Source: Alphaproteobacteria bacterium
GTDB taxonomy: Bacteria; Pseudomonadota; Alphaproteobacteria; M2410
DNA: 38,370 bases
Reading direction: 5' to 3'
Assembly: GCA_006226305.1 (NCBI GenBank)
Contig: SBHG01000130.1
Location: forward strand, 1-38,370
A program made the translations under genes and the position numbers. A model generated the notes under the pieces. It was not told the DNA's origin, searched no databases, and saw nothing but the letters and a program-made list of their open reading frames with translations. Each line of letters starts with the position of its first letter. The first letter of the stretch is position 1. Below are positions 23,765-31,041 of this stretch, one piece after another.

Positions 23765-24421
23765 CTAAAGCTTGATGAAGGGGTTGAGAAAGCGGCTAAA
23801 CGGCCCGGCCAAAACAACCGGTGCATCCATAACCACGAGCGCATAACAGTCTTCGCCGCTGTCCACAACAGGTTGATGTTTGTGACGCGTGTCTTTCAGG
23901 TCAAAGTCACCGACTTCAAAATGGTGCCCTTGGTCCGTATAACCGCCGGTCAAGACGAGGGTTATTTCCTGACCCTTGTGGGTATGGATCGGTTGCGCCG
24001 AACCCGCCTTAAAGCGCATGAGTGATATCTTGTAGTTCCCGACATGAAGATCAAGATTGTACTGAGAGACCTTACTTCCAATATGGCGCCAATTAAGTGC
24101 TTCCAGCGACGCCGGTAAATAGTCCCGCAAAGGCATTGGCAAAACCCTCAGGCTTTCCGCGTCAAACTGTGCCGAGGGTCGCAAGGGTTCAGGCTCGGGG
24201 TCATCAAGACGGTTCAATACCGCGTTTAAAGACGTTGCATCCATCTGGGCTTTATCGCTTTGCTCCAAAAGTGTGCCGCCCAAAGCTTCCAGGCGCTTGA
24301 GCTCACTTGCACAAGCCTTGCAAAGGCTGGCATGACAGGCAACGCTAAGTGCCATCGGTTCAGTCAAGGCGCCCGTTGCGTAGTCAAGCAAGAGTTCTGT
24401 ATCGGGGTGATGGGTAATCAT
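23765..24421 (-). CDS. chrR: ChrR-type zinc anti-sigma factor
   Basis: A 218-residue cytosolic anti-sigma factor. The N-terminal zinc anti-sigma domain has His5, His30, Cys34 and Cys37 (one less than the R. sphaeroides ChrR numbers 6, 31, 35, 38). The C-terminal cupin domain starts about residue 105 and holds IHTHKGQE (His146, His148, Glu152) and His182, the second metal site that is needed for the singlet-oxygen response in ChrR. So both domains look intact and able to sense. ATGA overlap with rpoE shows stoichiometric translation. In Rhodobacter, singlet oxygen triggers ChrR loss and frees RpoE. Confidence 0.95.
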   Translation of the reverse strand: MITHHPDTELLLDYATGALTEPMALSVACHASLCKACASELKRLEALGGTLLEQSDKAQMDATSLNAVLNRLDDPEPEPLRPSAQFDAESLRVLPMPLRDYLPASLEALNWRHIGSKVSQYNLDLHVGNYKISLMRFKAGSAQPIHTHKGQEITLVLTGGYTDQGHHFEVGDFDLKDTRHKHQPVVDSGEDCYALVVMDAPVVLAGPFSRFLNPFIKL

Positions 24422-25065
24422 TGGTGACCCCCAAGGGATTGTTTGAGCCTGGTAACACCCAAGCGAATGCGTGACTTAACCGTGCCGAGCGGTAGACCAA
24501 GGTCCTCAGCTATTTCGCCGTGGGACATATCTTCGTAAAATGACTTGAGGATAATTTCCCTTTGAGCCTCGGGTAAATCATCGATTGCGGCCCTGAGGAT
24601 TTCAGATTGTTGACCCGCTTCGACCCGATCTTCCGCACCAGGCGCTGTGTCCGCCACCTCTAGACCCTCCTCAAGATCATATTCTGGGTGACGTTCTTTT
24701 CTAAACATGTCGATGCGCTTGTTCCGCAGGATCGTATAGATCCAGTTGGACGGAGTACCTTTGCTCGCGTCGAAAGAGGCGGCCTTTCGCCAGACCATGA
24801 TCATGGTTTCCTGAACAAGTTCCTCGGCCCGCGAGGGGCTTGTTCCCTGCTTTAACGTGAAAGATTTAAGCCGGGGTGCATAATGCTCAAAGAGCCGTGC
24901 GAAAGCCTCGCGGTTGCGGTTGGTGGCAATGTCATTGATCAGCGCAGAAAGGTGATCATTTGTCGGGTCGGCCAAATTCAGACTCACCACATTAGAGGCA
25001 AAGGATTGAGGTGTTCTCAAATCCTGCCTCATTGCGCGGCTCTTTTCCAGATGCATTGTGCTCAT
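24418..25065 (-). CDS. rpoE: ECF sigma factor RpoE (ChrR-controlled, group ECF11-like)
   Basis: A 215-residue extracytoplasmic-function sigma factor. Region 2 covers about 45-115 (FARLFEHYAPRLKSF, AEELVQETMIMVWRKAASFD, NWIYTILRNKRIDMFRK) and region 4 about 155-210 (LPEAQREIILKSFYEDMSHG, then EIAEDLGLPLGTVKSRIRLG). The open frame starts at a TTG at 25074, but ATG 25065 is the better start with AGGAGG upstream. It should bind the TGATCC-N18-TATRAC element at 25143-25114 before its own gene. The same element before neighbouring genes fits an autoregulated singlet-oxygen or lipid-peroxide stress sigma factor. Confidence 0.94.
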   Translation of the reverse strand: MSTMHLEKSRAMRQDLRTPQSFASNVVSLNLADPTNDHLSALINDIATNRNREAFARLFEHYAPRLKSFTLKQGTSPSRAEELVQETMIMVWRKAASFDASKGTPSNWIYTILRNKRIDMFRKERHPEYDLEEGLEVADTAPGAEDRVEAGQQSEILRAAIDDLPEAQREIILKSFYEDMSHGEIAEDLGLPLGTVKSRIRLGVTRLKQSLGGHQ

Positions 25066-25113
25066 GTGGGCCAAGGGCCTCCTCTGGGTCTTTGTGGTCG
25101 ATAGCTTACTTTG

Positions 25114-25143
25114 GTCATACGGACAATTCTTGAGGACGGATCA
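25114..25143 (-). promoter_or_regulatory. RpoE-type autoregulatory promoter of rpoE-chrR
   Basis: Minus strand: -35 TGATCC (25143-25138), 18-base spacer ending GTCCG, -10 TATGAC (25119-25114), about 50 bases before the rpoE ATG. The TGA of the -35 box is also the stop codon of the upstream DUF1365 gene. TGATCC is the -35 sequence I recall for RpoE of Rhodobacter sphaeroides. Confidence 0.8.
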
Positions 25144-25929
25144 CTTGCCGGCCGAAGGCCCCGTTCTTTTGGTGGTGTCGGCCATGTATTTGGGGTGCGG
25201 AAATACCTTGGCCCCCTTACGCCAGAGTCGCAGGGCTTCAAAATGAATGGCGCTGATGACTTTGAGGGTCATCAATGGATAGCTGAAAAAACACTTGAAC
25301 AGGGTAGCCGTCCTGAGTGCTCGGGCCGTACCAGTGACGCTCGTAAGAAGAAGTGTGTCAGGTCCATCATGTCGGATCTGAAGGCTTAGCTGATCCCCAG
25401 GTTCATTGAAGCGAAAGGTATACGCGCCGCGCAGGTCGATAAAAGGAGACACGTGAAAGGTTTTTGCCGCCCGCTGCGCCATAACCGCGCCATCCTCCTC
25501 GCGGAGGACCTCACAAACATAAGTTTCCTGTTCTCCGAAAGTGTTCTTCACTTCATAGATCGTGGCGAAGAGCGACCCGCTCTCGTCATAGCAGTAGTAA
25601 ACCGAGAGCGGGTTAAAGACATATCCAAGAATACGCGGATAACACAAAAGGCGAATGCCCTGGCAGGTCTTTGTAATTCCTCTCTGAGCAAGCTGCGCTT
25701 CGACCCATGATCTCAACGAGTTGCCATCGCGCGGACCATGATCCTTGTCGTAAAACGAAAACAGTCCAAAGCGGTTATAGCCAAATCCCTTCGCTGTCTT
25801 GGGAAGGGCGTTGAGGTGATCAAGATCCAACAGGCAAGTAAACACAGAATACCTGAATCCGTGCTGCAAAGGCCGCTTGCGCTGATGAAAAACCTTGCCG
25901 AAGTAGATTTGATGCGGGTTCTGGTCCAT
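25141..25929 (-). CDS. DUF1365 protein of the RpoE-ChrR regulon
   Basis: A 262-residue protein with DUF1365 hallmarks: IYFGKVFHQRKRPLQHGFRYSVFTCLLDLD near the start, then NRFGLFSFYDKDHGPRDG, RLLCYPRILGYVFNPLSVYYCYD, FGEQETYV and KTFHVSPFIDLRGAYTFRF. No enzymatic role is established for the family, but it nearly always sits with a flavin amine-oxidase-like protein and a CFA-type methyltransferase. In Rhodobacter these genes are RpoE-dependent and linked to unusual fatty acids made during singlet-oxygen stress. It begins three bases after the flavoprotein stop, and its own stop forms part of the rpoE promoter. Confidence 0.92.
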   Translation of the reverse strand: MDQNPHQIYFGKVFHQRKRPLQHGFRYSVFTCLLDLDHLNALPKTAKGFGYNRFGLFSFYDKDHGPRDGNSLRSWVEAQLAQRGITKTCQGIRLLCYPRILGYVFNPLSVYYCYDESGSLFATIYEVKNTFGEQETYVCEVLREEDGAVMAQRAAKTFHVSPFIDLRGAYTFRFNEPGDQLSLQIRHDGPDTLLLTSVTGTARALRTATLFKCFFSYPLMTLKVISAIHFEALRLWRKGAKVFPHPKYMADTTKRTGPSAGK

Positions 25930-25932
25930 GGA

Positions 25933-27246
25933 TCACTTCGCCGCCACTCTGCGCACCGCGTGAGAGGGCCACGGGTGGTCTGCGCCCCAAGGTCTTTGCC
26001 CGCCCAACCGTTCGCCAACCTCCAAGCCGGCGCGAAGGCCGTCCTCGTGAAACCCATACCCAAAGTAAGCACCGCAGAACCAGCTGTGGCTTTTCCCTTG
26101 CAGGTCTGCGAGGTTTTTTTGGGCACTCAGAGCCGCGCTGTCAAACAGAGGATGCATGTAAGTAAAGCTTTGAAAGGTGAGTTTGGGATCTGGATCCTGA
26201 TGCGGGTTGAGACTGACAAAAAGCGGATAGGTCGGATCAATGCCCTGCAGCCGGTTCATCCAATAGGTGATCGAGGCCGCGCGATCTGACGCCGCGTTTG
26301 GCGGGCTCATATAGTTCCAGCTTGCCCAGGCCTTTTGCCGCCGGGGCATAAGCGCGGGATCGGCATGCAAGATGGCCTTGTTGGGCGTGTACCGGATCGC
26401 GCCAAGAAGGGCCTGCTCGGCCGCACTCGGTTGATCGATAAGAGCAAGTGCCTCATCGCTGTGGCAGGCAAAGATGACCTCATCGAAGTCCTCTCGCGAT
26501 CCATCCTCGTGGACCAGTGTCACTTTTTCTTGAGACCGCAAAACTTTCTGCAAACGGGTTCCAAGGCGGAAGTTGTCCCGAAACCCGGCTGTCAGACGCT
26601 CAACATATTCCCGAGATCCCCCCGAAACCGTCCGCCATTCCGGGCGCTCGAGTTTCGGATTGATCAGTCGGTGATTGGCAAAAAACCGGACGAAGGATGC
26701 AGCGGGAAAGGCTAGCATTTCAGACGGCGAGGTTGACCAGATTGCCGCGCCCATCGGGATCAGATAGCGATCACGGAAGCCTTCGCTAAATCCGCGCCAG
26801 GTCAAATAGTCTCCAAGCGTACGATTTTGCAGATGACCGGCCCTAAGATCCTCCACTGAAACCCGGTTGAATTTCAAGATATTACTCAGCATCAGAAGGA
26901 AAGTGGGATTAAGTGCATTGCGGCGAAACGCAAAAATTGTATCGAGAGTGTCCCCACACCACTCGGCGCTGGTTTCGCTCTGACTGAAAGCAAAGCTCAT
27001 GTTGCTGGGTTGGGTAGGTACGCTGAGGTGCTCAAACAGGGCCGTCAGGTTTGGGTAGTTCAGCTCATTATAAACAATGAAGCCGGTATCAACAGGGATC
27101 GTTCGGCCTCCATAGTTCACATCTACGGTATTAGAATGCCCCCCGATGCGGGGTTCCTTCTCAAAAATGGTGATGTCATGAACTTCATTGAGAAGATAAG
27201 CGGCGCCGAGACCTGAAATGCCCGACCCAATAATGGCAATTTTCAT
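25933..27246 (-). CDS. FAD-dependent amine-oxidase-like flavoprotein (fatty-acid desaturase/UfaD-like)
   Basis: A 437-residue flavoprotein. The FAD Rossmann motif IAIIGSGISGLGAAYLL is at 3-19, followed by the EKEPRIGGHSNTV segment and PVDTGFIVYNELNYPNL, the usual order in the flavin amine oxidase/phytoene-desaturase-like family; YGYGFHEDGLRAG at the C-terminus closes the FAD site. Homologues next to DUF1365 and CFA synthase are in the RpoE-ChrR regulon of Rhodobacter, where one acts on methylated membrane fatty acids on the way to furan fatty acids (UfaD; recalled, exact orthology untested). An RpoE-type promoter lies about 105 bases upstream, divergent from cfa. Confidence 0.87.
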   Translation of the reverse strand: MKIAIIGSGISGLGAAYLLNEVHDITIFEKEPRIGGHSNTVDVNYGGRTIPVDTGFIVYNELNYPNLTALFEHLSVPTQPSNMSFAFSQSETSAEWCGDTLDTIFAFRRNALNPTFLLMLSNILKFNRVSVEDLRAGHLQNRTLGDYLTWRGFSEGFRDRYLIPMGAAIWSTSPSEMLAFPAASFVRFFANHRLINPKLERPEWRTVSGGSREYVERLTAGFRDNFRLGTRLQKVLRSQEKVTLVHEDGSREDFDEVIFACHSDEALALIDQPSAAEQALLGAIRYTPNKAILHADPALMPRRQKAWASWNYMSPPNAASDRAASITYWMNRLQGIDPTYPLFVSLNPHQDPDPKLTFQSFTYMHPLFDSAALSAQKNLADLQGKSHSWFCGAYFGYGFHEDGLRAGLEVGERLGGQRPWGADHPWPSHAVRRVAAK

Positions 27247-27353
27247 GATGACCCTGTTCTTTCGTGTTGTGGTGTTGGGATACGCAATCCCGGCCTCTCC
27301 CCAAAAAGCCGCTTTTGTGATAAGATCAATGCGTCCTCGTTGGAGATTGTGAA

Positions 27354-27383
27354 GTTATACGGAGCCAAAACGCCACCGGATCA
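27354..27383 (-). promoter_or_regulatory. RpoE-type promoter of the flavoprotein-DUF1365 operon
   Basis: Minus strand: -35 TGATCC (27383-27378), 18-base spacer ending CTCCG, -10 TATAAC (27359-27354). It differs from the rpoE promoter by one base in the -10 box and has the same spacer length and spacer end. The leader to the ATG is about 100 bases. Confidence 0.75.
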
Positions 27384-27411
27384 TCGGATGGCTTTTTTAG
27401 CTTGATCAAGA

Positions 27412-27441
27412 TCATCCAACTTTAAGTGCGTTGCGTATCAA
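27412..27441 (+). promoter_or_regulatory. Weaker RpoE-like promoter before cfa
   Basis: Plus strand: TCATCC (27412-27417), 18-base spacer, TATCAA (27436-27441), about 55 bases before the cfa ATG. The -35 has one change from TGATCC, so the call is weaker than for the neighbouring sites; the divergent position beside the flavoprotein promoter supports it. Confidence 0.45.
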
Positions 27442-27495
27442 CCCTTGCACATTGAACGAACGGCATGCGCCGACAAGAAAAGGGGACCCAGCACC

Positions 27496-28740
27496 ATGGT
27501 GGAAGTTAGATCGTCAAAACCAATTAACCAGACACCCATTGCAATGGATGCGGAACTTAAAGCCGTGCCGCGATTTTTGCGCCGCGTGTTTCGCGAAATA
27601 TCACGTATAGAATTTGGGCAGTTGCACATTGAGCTACCAGACGGACGGCGCCTTTCCTTTGTTGGCAAGCGCCCAGGTCCGGAAGGCACCTTAAAGCTGA
27701 ATAGCTACCGGGCGATCTGGGCCTTCGTGGTTGGCGGCGCCTTGGGTTTCAGCGAAGCTTATGTGGCCGGACATTGGGAAAGCCCGAATTTGACGGCCAT
27801 TTTGGAAGTGTTTGTCGCGAACCGTCGCATGCTGGCGCGAATGCAGTATACCGGGCGGATCGTGCGCCCCTTCCATAAACTGCTGCACGCCCTTCATCGC
27901 AACACCCGCCGCGGCGCGCGCAAGAACATCACGGCCCATTATGATCTGGGCAACCAGTTCTACGGCCAGTGGCTGGACGAAACCATGACTTATTCCGCTG
28001 CGCGTTTCGCGCGCGAGGATATGTCGTTAAGTGAAGCGCAAAAGAATAAATATCGCGAACTGGCTGAGCGGCTGGATATTCGTCCCGGCCATCACGTATT
28101 GGAGATCGGTTGTGGTTGGGGTGGTTTTGCCGAATTTGCAGCGGGTGAAATTGGATGCCGCGTAACCGCCATTACCATCAGTCAGCAGCAATTTGATTTC
28201 GCCCAAAAAAGGATCGCCGGTGCCGGGCTCGGGGATCTTGTGGATGTGCGGTTCTGCGATTATCGCGATACCGAGGACCAATTTGACCGTATTGTTTCGA
28301 TCGAGATGATCGAGGCCGTCGGAGAAGCTTTTTGGCCAGCTTATTTCGGCACGCTGCGTGACCGGCTCGTGCCGGGGGGGCAGGCGGGGCTGCAGGTAAT
28401 CACGATAGAGGACGAGGCCTTTGAGGGCTATCGCAAGTCACCGGACTTTATTCAGCGCCACATTTTCCCGGGCGGCATGCTCTTGTCAAAAACGGTCCTC
28501 GTCGATCAGATCAAGAAGGCCGGTCTCCTACCTGGGGAAATGTTTCCCTTTGGCCTCGATTATGGTCGCACCCTCCACCTTTGGTCAGAGCGTTTTGACG
28601 CCGCCTGGAAAAAGATCACAGAGCTCGGTTTTGATGAAAGGTTCAGGCGGCTTTGGAATTACTATCTGAGTTACTGTGAGGCCGGCTTTAAGGGTGGTAG
28701 TCTTGATGTCTTGCAGGTCACGATGAAAAAGCCTGTCTAA
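27496..28740 (+). CDS. cfaA: Cyclopropane-fatty-acyl-phospholipid synthase-type methyltransferase
   Basis: A 414-residue SAM-dependent enzyme that methylates double bonds of phospholipid acyl chains. The SAM motif is HVLEIGCGWGGFAEFAA. YDLGNQFYGQWLDETMTYS upstream and SIEMIEAVGEAFWP, HIFPGGMLLS and SYCEAGFKGG downstream are the conserved CFA/mycolic-acid synthase blocks, with a Glu and Tyr of the bicarbonate site expected in them. An in-frame TTG at 27445 exists, but ATG 27496 follows an AAGGGGA. The gene is divergent from the RpoE-linked flavoprotein gene. In Rhodobacter CfaA/UfaM homologues are RpoE-dependent; the product could be a cyclopropane or a methylated chain. Confidence 0.93.
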   Translation: MVEVRSSKPINQTPIAMDAELKAVPRFLRRVFREISRIEFGQLHIELPDGRRLSFVGKRPGPEGTLKLNSYRAIWAFVVGGALGFSEAYVAGHWESPNLTAILEVFVANRRMLARMQYTGRIVRPFHKLLHALHRNTRRGARKNITAHYDLGNQFYGQWLDETMTYSAARFAREDMSLSEAQKNKYRELAERLDIRPGHHVLEIGCGWGGFAEFAAGEIGCRVTAITISQQQFDFAQKRIAGAGLGDLVDVRFCDYRDTEDQFDRIVSIEMIEAVGEAFWPAYFGTLRDRLVPGGQAGLQVITIEDEAFEGYRKSPDFIQRHIFPGGMLLSKTVLVDQIKKAGLLPGEMFPFGLDYGRTLHLWSERFDAAWKKITELGFDERFRRLWNYYLSYCEAGFKGGSLDVLQVTMKKPV

Positions 28741-28743
28741 ATC

Positions 28744-28761
28744 GGATCACCCCTGTGATCC
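28744..28761 (+). terminator. Short hairpin after cfa
   Basis: GGATCAC (28744-28750) and GTGATCC (28755-28761) make a perfect 7-bp stem with a 4-base loop right after the cfa stop. No U-tract follows. Its right arm contains the TGATCC box of the promoter for the next gene, so the dyad may also be a protein-binding site. Confidence 0.45.
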
Positions 28762-28785
28762 AAATGGGATCTACCCGCGTAACAT
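28756..28785 (+). promoter_or_regulatory. RpoE-type promoter before the lipocalin gene
   Basis: Plus strand: -35 TGATCC (28756-28761), 18-base spacer ending CGCG, -10 TAACAT (28780-28785). The -35 and spacing are identical to the rpoE and flavoprotein promoters. It would start transcription near 28792, giving the lipocalin gene a leader of about 112 bases. Confidence 0.65.
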
Positions 28786-28793
28786 TCATACCC

Positions 28794-28898
28794 ATGGGCA
28801 AAACTTGCCCCTTCTGCCCGGGGTTAGGACAACAGTCCGATCTCAAAAGCCGCGCCGCCATGCGTCCTTATGGTGGCGCGGCGCTTGATGATAAGTGA
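28794..28898 (+). CDS. Possible 34-residue leader peptide with a CxxC motif
   Basis: A short open frame begins MGKTCPFCPGLGQQ and ends at TGA 28896-28898, six bases before the lipocalin ATG. It holds one CPFC motif, as in metal-binding or thiol peptides. There is no ribosome-binding site, but the ATG lies only a base or two after the start of transcription predicted from the promoter at 28756-28785, so translation of a leaderless message is possible. Its second half is encoded in a GC-rich hairpin. Chance occurrence is quite possible; confidence is low. Confidence 0.25.
   Translation: MGKTCPFCPGLGQQSDLKSRAAMRPYGGAALDDK
28849..28882 (+). other. GC-rich hairpin in the lipocalin leader
   Basis: GCCGCGCCGCCAT (28849-28861) pairs with ATGGTGGCGCGGC (28870-28882), a 13-bp stem with one G-U pair and an 8-base loop, ending 22 bases before the lipocalin ATG. 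No U-tract follows. It may stabilise the message or block ribosome access. Confidence 0.55.
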
Positions 28899-28904
28899 TG
28901 AGAC

Positions 28905-29441
28905 ATGAAACAAATTGCCTTTGTTATGACGATCTTTCTTGTGGGTTGCACAGGTGTTCCCAAGGGGGTAACCCCAGTCACCGGATTTGATGTCGAGCGA
29001 TACCTGGGGACCTGGTACGAAGTTGCCCGTCTTGATCATTCCTTTGAGCGCGGCATGACCAATGTAACTGCCACCTATCTTAAAAATGAGGACGGCACGA
29101 TTGGGGTCGTCAATCGCGGGTACAAAACCGACAACTGTCGTTTTGAGGAGGCTGAAGGAACCGCGCGCTTTCAAGGTGACCCTTCCGTTGCCAGCCTGTC
29201 CGTCACGTTCTTCTGGCCCTTTGCCGGGGGGTATCATGTCTTTGCTCTTGACCAGCAAGATTATCAATACGCCATGGTGGCGGGGCCCTCACGCAAATAC
29301 CTCTGGATACTGAGCCGCTCGGCCGAACTCGACACGCAGGTCCGCGATGCTCTCATCGCAGAAGCCAGAAGGCTTGAGTTCCCGGTAGAGGATCTCATCT
29401 TCGTGTCCCACGCCGCGCCACAATGTGGCAGCGAAGGCTAA
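28905..29441 (+). CDS. blc: Bacterial lipocalin, outer-membrane lipoprotein Blc
   Basis: A 178-residue lipoprotein: a short signal peptide ending in the lipobox LVGC with lipidated Cys15, then the lipocalin fold. VERYLGTWYEVARLDHSFERG carries the GxW signature of the first strand, and YAMVAGPSRKYLWILSRS the last strands with the conserved Arg. Blc proteins bind lysophospholipids or fatty acids and support envelope repair. The residue after the lipid-carrying Cys is Thr, not Asp, so outer-membrane sorting is expected. A candidate RpoE-type promoter lies upstream, which would link lipid repair to the CFA/flavoprotein response. The ribosome-binding site is weak. Confidence 0.92.
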   Translation: MKQIAFVMTIFLVGCTGVPKGVTPVTGFDVERYLGTWYEVARLDHSFERGMTNVTATYLKNEDGTIGVVNRGYKTDNCRFEEAEGTARFQGDPSVASLSVTFFWPFAGGYHVFALDQQDYQYAMVAGPSRKYLWILSRSAELDTQVRDALIAEARRLEFPVEDLIFVSHAAPQCGSEG

Positions 29442-29451
29442 GGCGTCTCCC

Positions 29452-29949
29452 GTGACAAAAATTGCCGTCAACGACAAGATGCAGCAAGGCTACTGCTATG
29501 AGCTTGCGGCCTCCATGGGTAAAGATTTCGATCCACGGTTTACGCCCCACCTGACCCCGAAGGAGATGCTCAAGCTAGGCGTCTTTGAAGGCAAATATAT
29601 GAATGATTGCCGCGGCGAATTTCCGAAAGACTGGTTTGCAGAGGCAAAACTTTCCGAGACGCCCGATGCCAAGCTCAATTACTTTGGCGTTAAAAGTCGC
29701 CAGCCCTTGAGCCATTGGCGTGAAAAGGGGTGGATCATCGGGCCGGATCCACGCGGTTGGTTCCAGTGGTATTGCCGCTATTATATGGGGCGCCGCCTGC
29801 CGCAGATCGATGACCACCAGATCAGAAGATGGCGCGCTTTTTCCCGTCATGCGGCGCAGATCAAGAAAAATTGTGAGCCCGGCGACATCCATTGTCGACC
29901 GCGCCAACGACAGGCGCTCTTGCAGTGGGCCTGGGACCCTTTCATCTGA
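29452..29949 (+). CDS. Conserved protein of unknown function
   Basis: About 165 residues, no signal peptide or membrane helix, rich in Trp, Tyr, Arg and Cys. Strings such as FTPHLTPKEMLKLGVFEGKY, DCRGEFPKDWF, LNYFGVKSRQPLSHW, DPRGWFQWYCRYYMGRR and RRWRAFSRHAAQIKKNCEPG look strongly constrained, and I recall similar unnamed proteins in varied bacteria, but I cannot assign a function. The C-x8-9-C pair (NCEPGDIHC) could bind metal. Start is uncertain: GTG 29452 is chosen because it follows the lipocalin stop by ten bases with AAGG upstream; ATG 29479 is possible. It is probably co-transcribed with blc. Confidence 0.75.
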   Translation: MTKIAVNDKMQQGYCYELAASMGKDFDPRFTPHLTPKEMLKLGVFEGKYMNDCRGEFPKDWFAEAKLSETPDAKLNYFGVKSRQPLSHWREKGWIIGPDPRGWFQWYCRYYMGRRLPQIDDHQIRRWRAFSRHAAQIKKNCEPGDIHCRPRQRQALLQWAWDPFI

Positions 29950-29963
29950 TCAGTCAAATAAAA

Positions 29964-29994
29964 ATGCCGACCCGGGTTGCCCGCGGGTCGGCAT
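29964..29994 (-). terminator. Bidirectional hairpin terminator
   Basis: ATGCCGACCCG (29964-29974) and CGGGTCGGCAT (29984-29994) form an 11-bp stem with a 9-base loop. On the minus strand it is followed by TTTTATTT, a good U-tract for the SDR gene; on the plus strand it also ends the blc-hypothetical unit. Confidence 0.85.
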
Positions 29995-30018
29995 GAAATT
30001 TCTTAAAGAAAATTTCCC

Positions 30019-30813
30019 TTACTTGGGCTGCATGCGGATCCCGCCATCCATGCGGATGCATTCACCATTGATATAATCATTTTCAACGATGTGCTCTGCC
30101 AGCGAGGCAATTTCTTCCGCCAGGCCCAAACGTTGTGGATAAAGTACCTGGCTGGCCAGCGGTTTCAAAAAGCCCTCAATTTCTGGCGTCATTTCTTCCG
30201 CGCCACCCATCAAGAGCGGTGTGGCCACCAACCCCGGCACAATGGTATTGACCCGAATACCAATCACAGCCAAATCGCGGGCAATCGGCAATGTCATGCC
30301 CACAACCCCGCCCTTGGAGGCAGAATAGGCCGCCTGGCCGATCTGGCCCTCATAGGCGGCAACGGAGGCCGTGTTAATGATAACCCCGCGACCGCCGTAA
30401 CGGTCATAAGGCTCGTTCTTGGACATCTGCTCGGCACAAAGACGCGCCACGTCAAAGGAGCCGATAAGGTTGATGTTAATGATTCGCTTGAAATCCTCGA
30501 TTGGGAAGGGGCCATTTTTACCCATGGTGCGTTTCGCATTGCCCGTGCCCGCGTAATTGCAGCAAATGTGAATGGCGCCGAATTTTTCCATCGTGGCGGC
30601 AATGCCAGCCTCAATGGTCTCGGTCTTCGTCACATCCACTTGGCAAAAGATGGCGTTGTCGGCGCCCACTTCCTCGACGACTTTTTGGCCTTTTTCTTCG
30701 TTGAAATCAAAAATTGCGCATTTTGCGCCCTTGCTGACGAAGAGCTTGACGGTCGCGCGGCCCATCCCCGAAGAGCCGCCTGTGATGACAGCTACTTTTC
30801 CATTCAGATCCAT
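30019..30813 (-). CDS. SDR oxidoreductase, 3-hydroxyacyl-CoA dehydrogenase type-2-like
   Basis: A 264-residue classical short-chain dehydrogenase. The cofactor motif is TGGSSGMGRA (11-20) with a following IFDFNEEKG, which favours NAD(H). N-x-A-G is read as NYAGTG, the catalytic Ser lies in NTASVAAYEG and the YxxxK pair is YSASK. The end carries GECIRMDGG. The NTASVAAYEGQIGQAAYSASKGG block and the long 80-110 loop resemble HSD17B10-type 3-hydroxyacyl-CoA dehydrogenases; an alcohol dehydrogenase feeding the neighbouring monooxygenase is an alternative. GGGAGGA precedes the ATG. It is divergent from the BVMO gene, 228 bases between the starts. Confidence 0.88.
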   Translation of the reverse strand: MDLNGKVAVITGGSSGMGRATVKLFVSKGAKCAIFDFNEEKGQKVVEEVGADNAIFCQVDVTKTETIEAGIAATMEKFGAIHICCNYAGTGNAKRTMGKNGPFPIEDFKRIININLIGSFDVARLCAEQMSKNEPYDRYGGRGVIINTASVAAYEGQIGQAAYSASKGGVVGMTLPIARDLAVIGIRVNTIVPGLVATPLLMGGAEEMTPEIEGFLKPLASQVLYPQRLGLAEEIASLAEHIVENDYINGECIRMDGGIRMQPK

Positions 30814-31041
30814 GGGGTTGATCCTCCCTATCTTTGTTTGTTTTGTGTGAGGGTGGCGCCCAAGTCACGCCCCTCATTTTGGCACGGACCTATAGGCCAC
30901 ACTGGCGGGGCGCCGTCAATCCGCAACCGCGTAGATTTGTCGCAGGTATCCCACAACCGATTGAGAACAATTGATCGGCGGGGCAACCTTCCTTATTCTA
31001 TCCAGTTACAAGAGCCGAAAAACGGCCGAGGGAGGAAAAAA

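Noticed and set aside
23761..23868. N-terminal extension of the DUF6134-like frame into chrR
   Set aside because: It would overlap chrR coding by over 100 bases and place the signal peptide internally; ATG 23760 follows chrR directly.
27402..27415. TTGAT-N4-ATCAT, close to an FNR site, between the flavoprotein gene and cfa
   Set aside because: One arm base is wrong and it overlaps the proposed RpoE-like -35; AT/GATC-rich sequence here makes a chance match likely.
30091..31041. Open frame of 317 codons upstream of and continuous with the BVMO frame
   Set aside because: It lies antisense to the well-supported SDR gene and has no recognisable protein features; the BVMO starts normally at 31042 with a strong ribosome-binding site.
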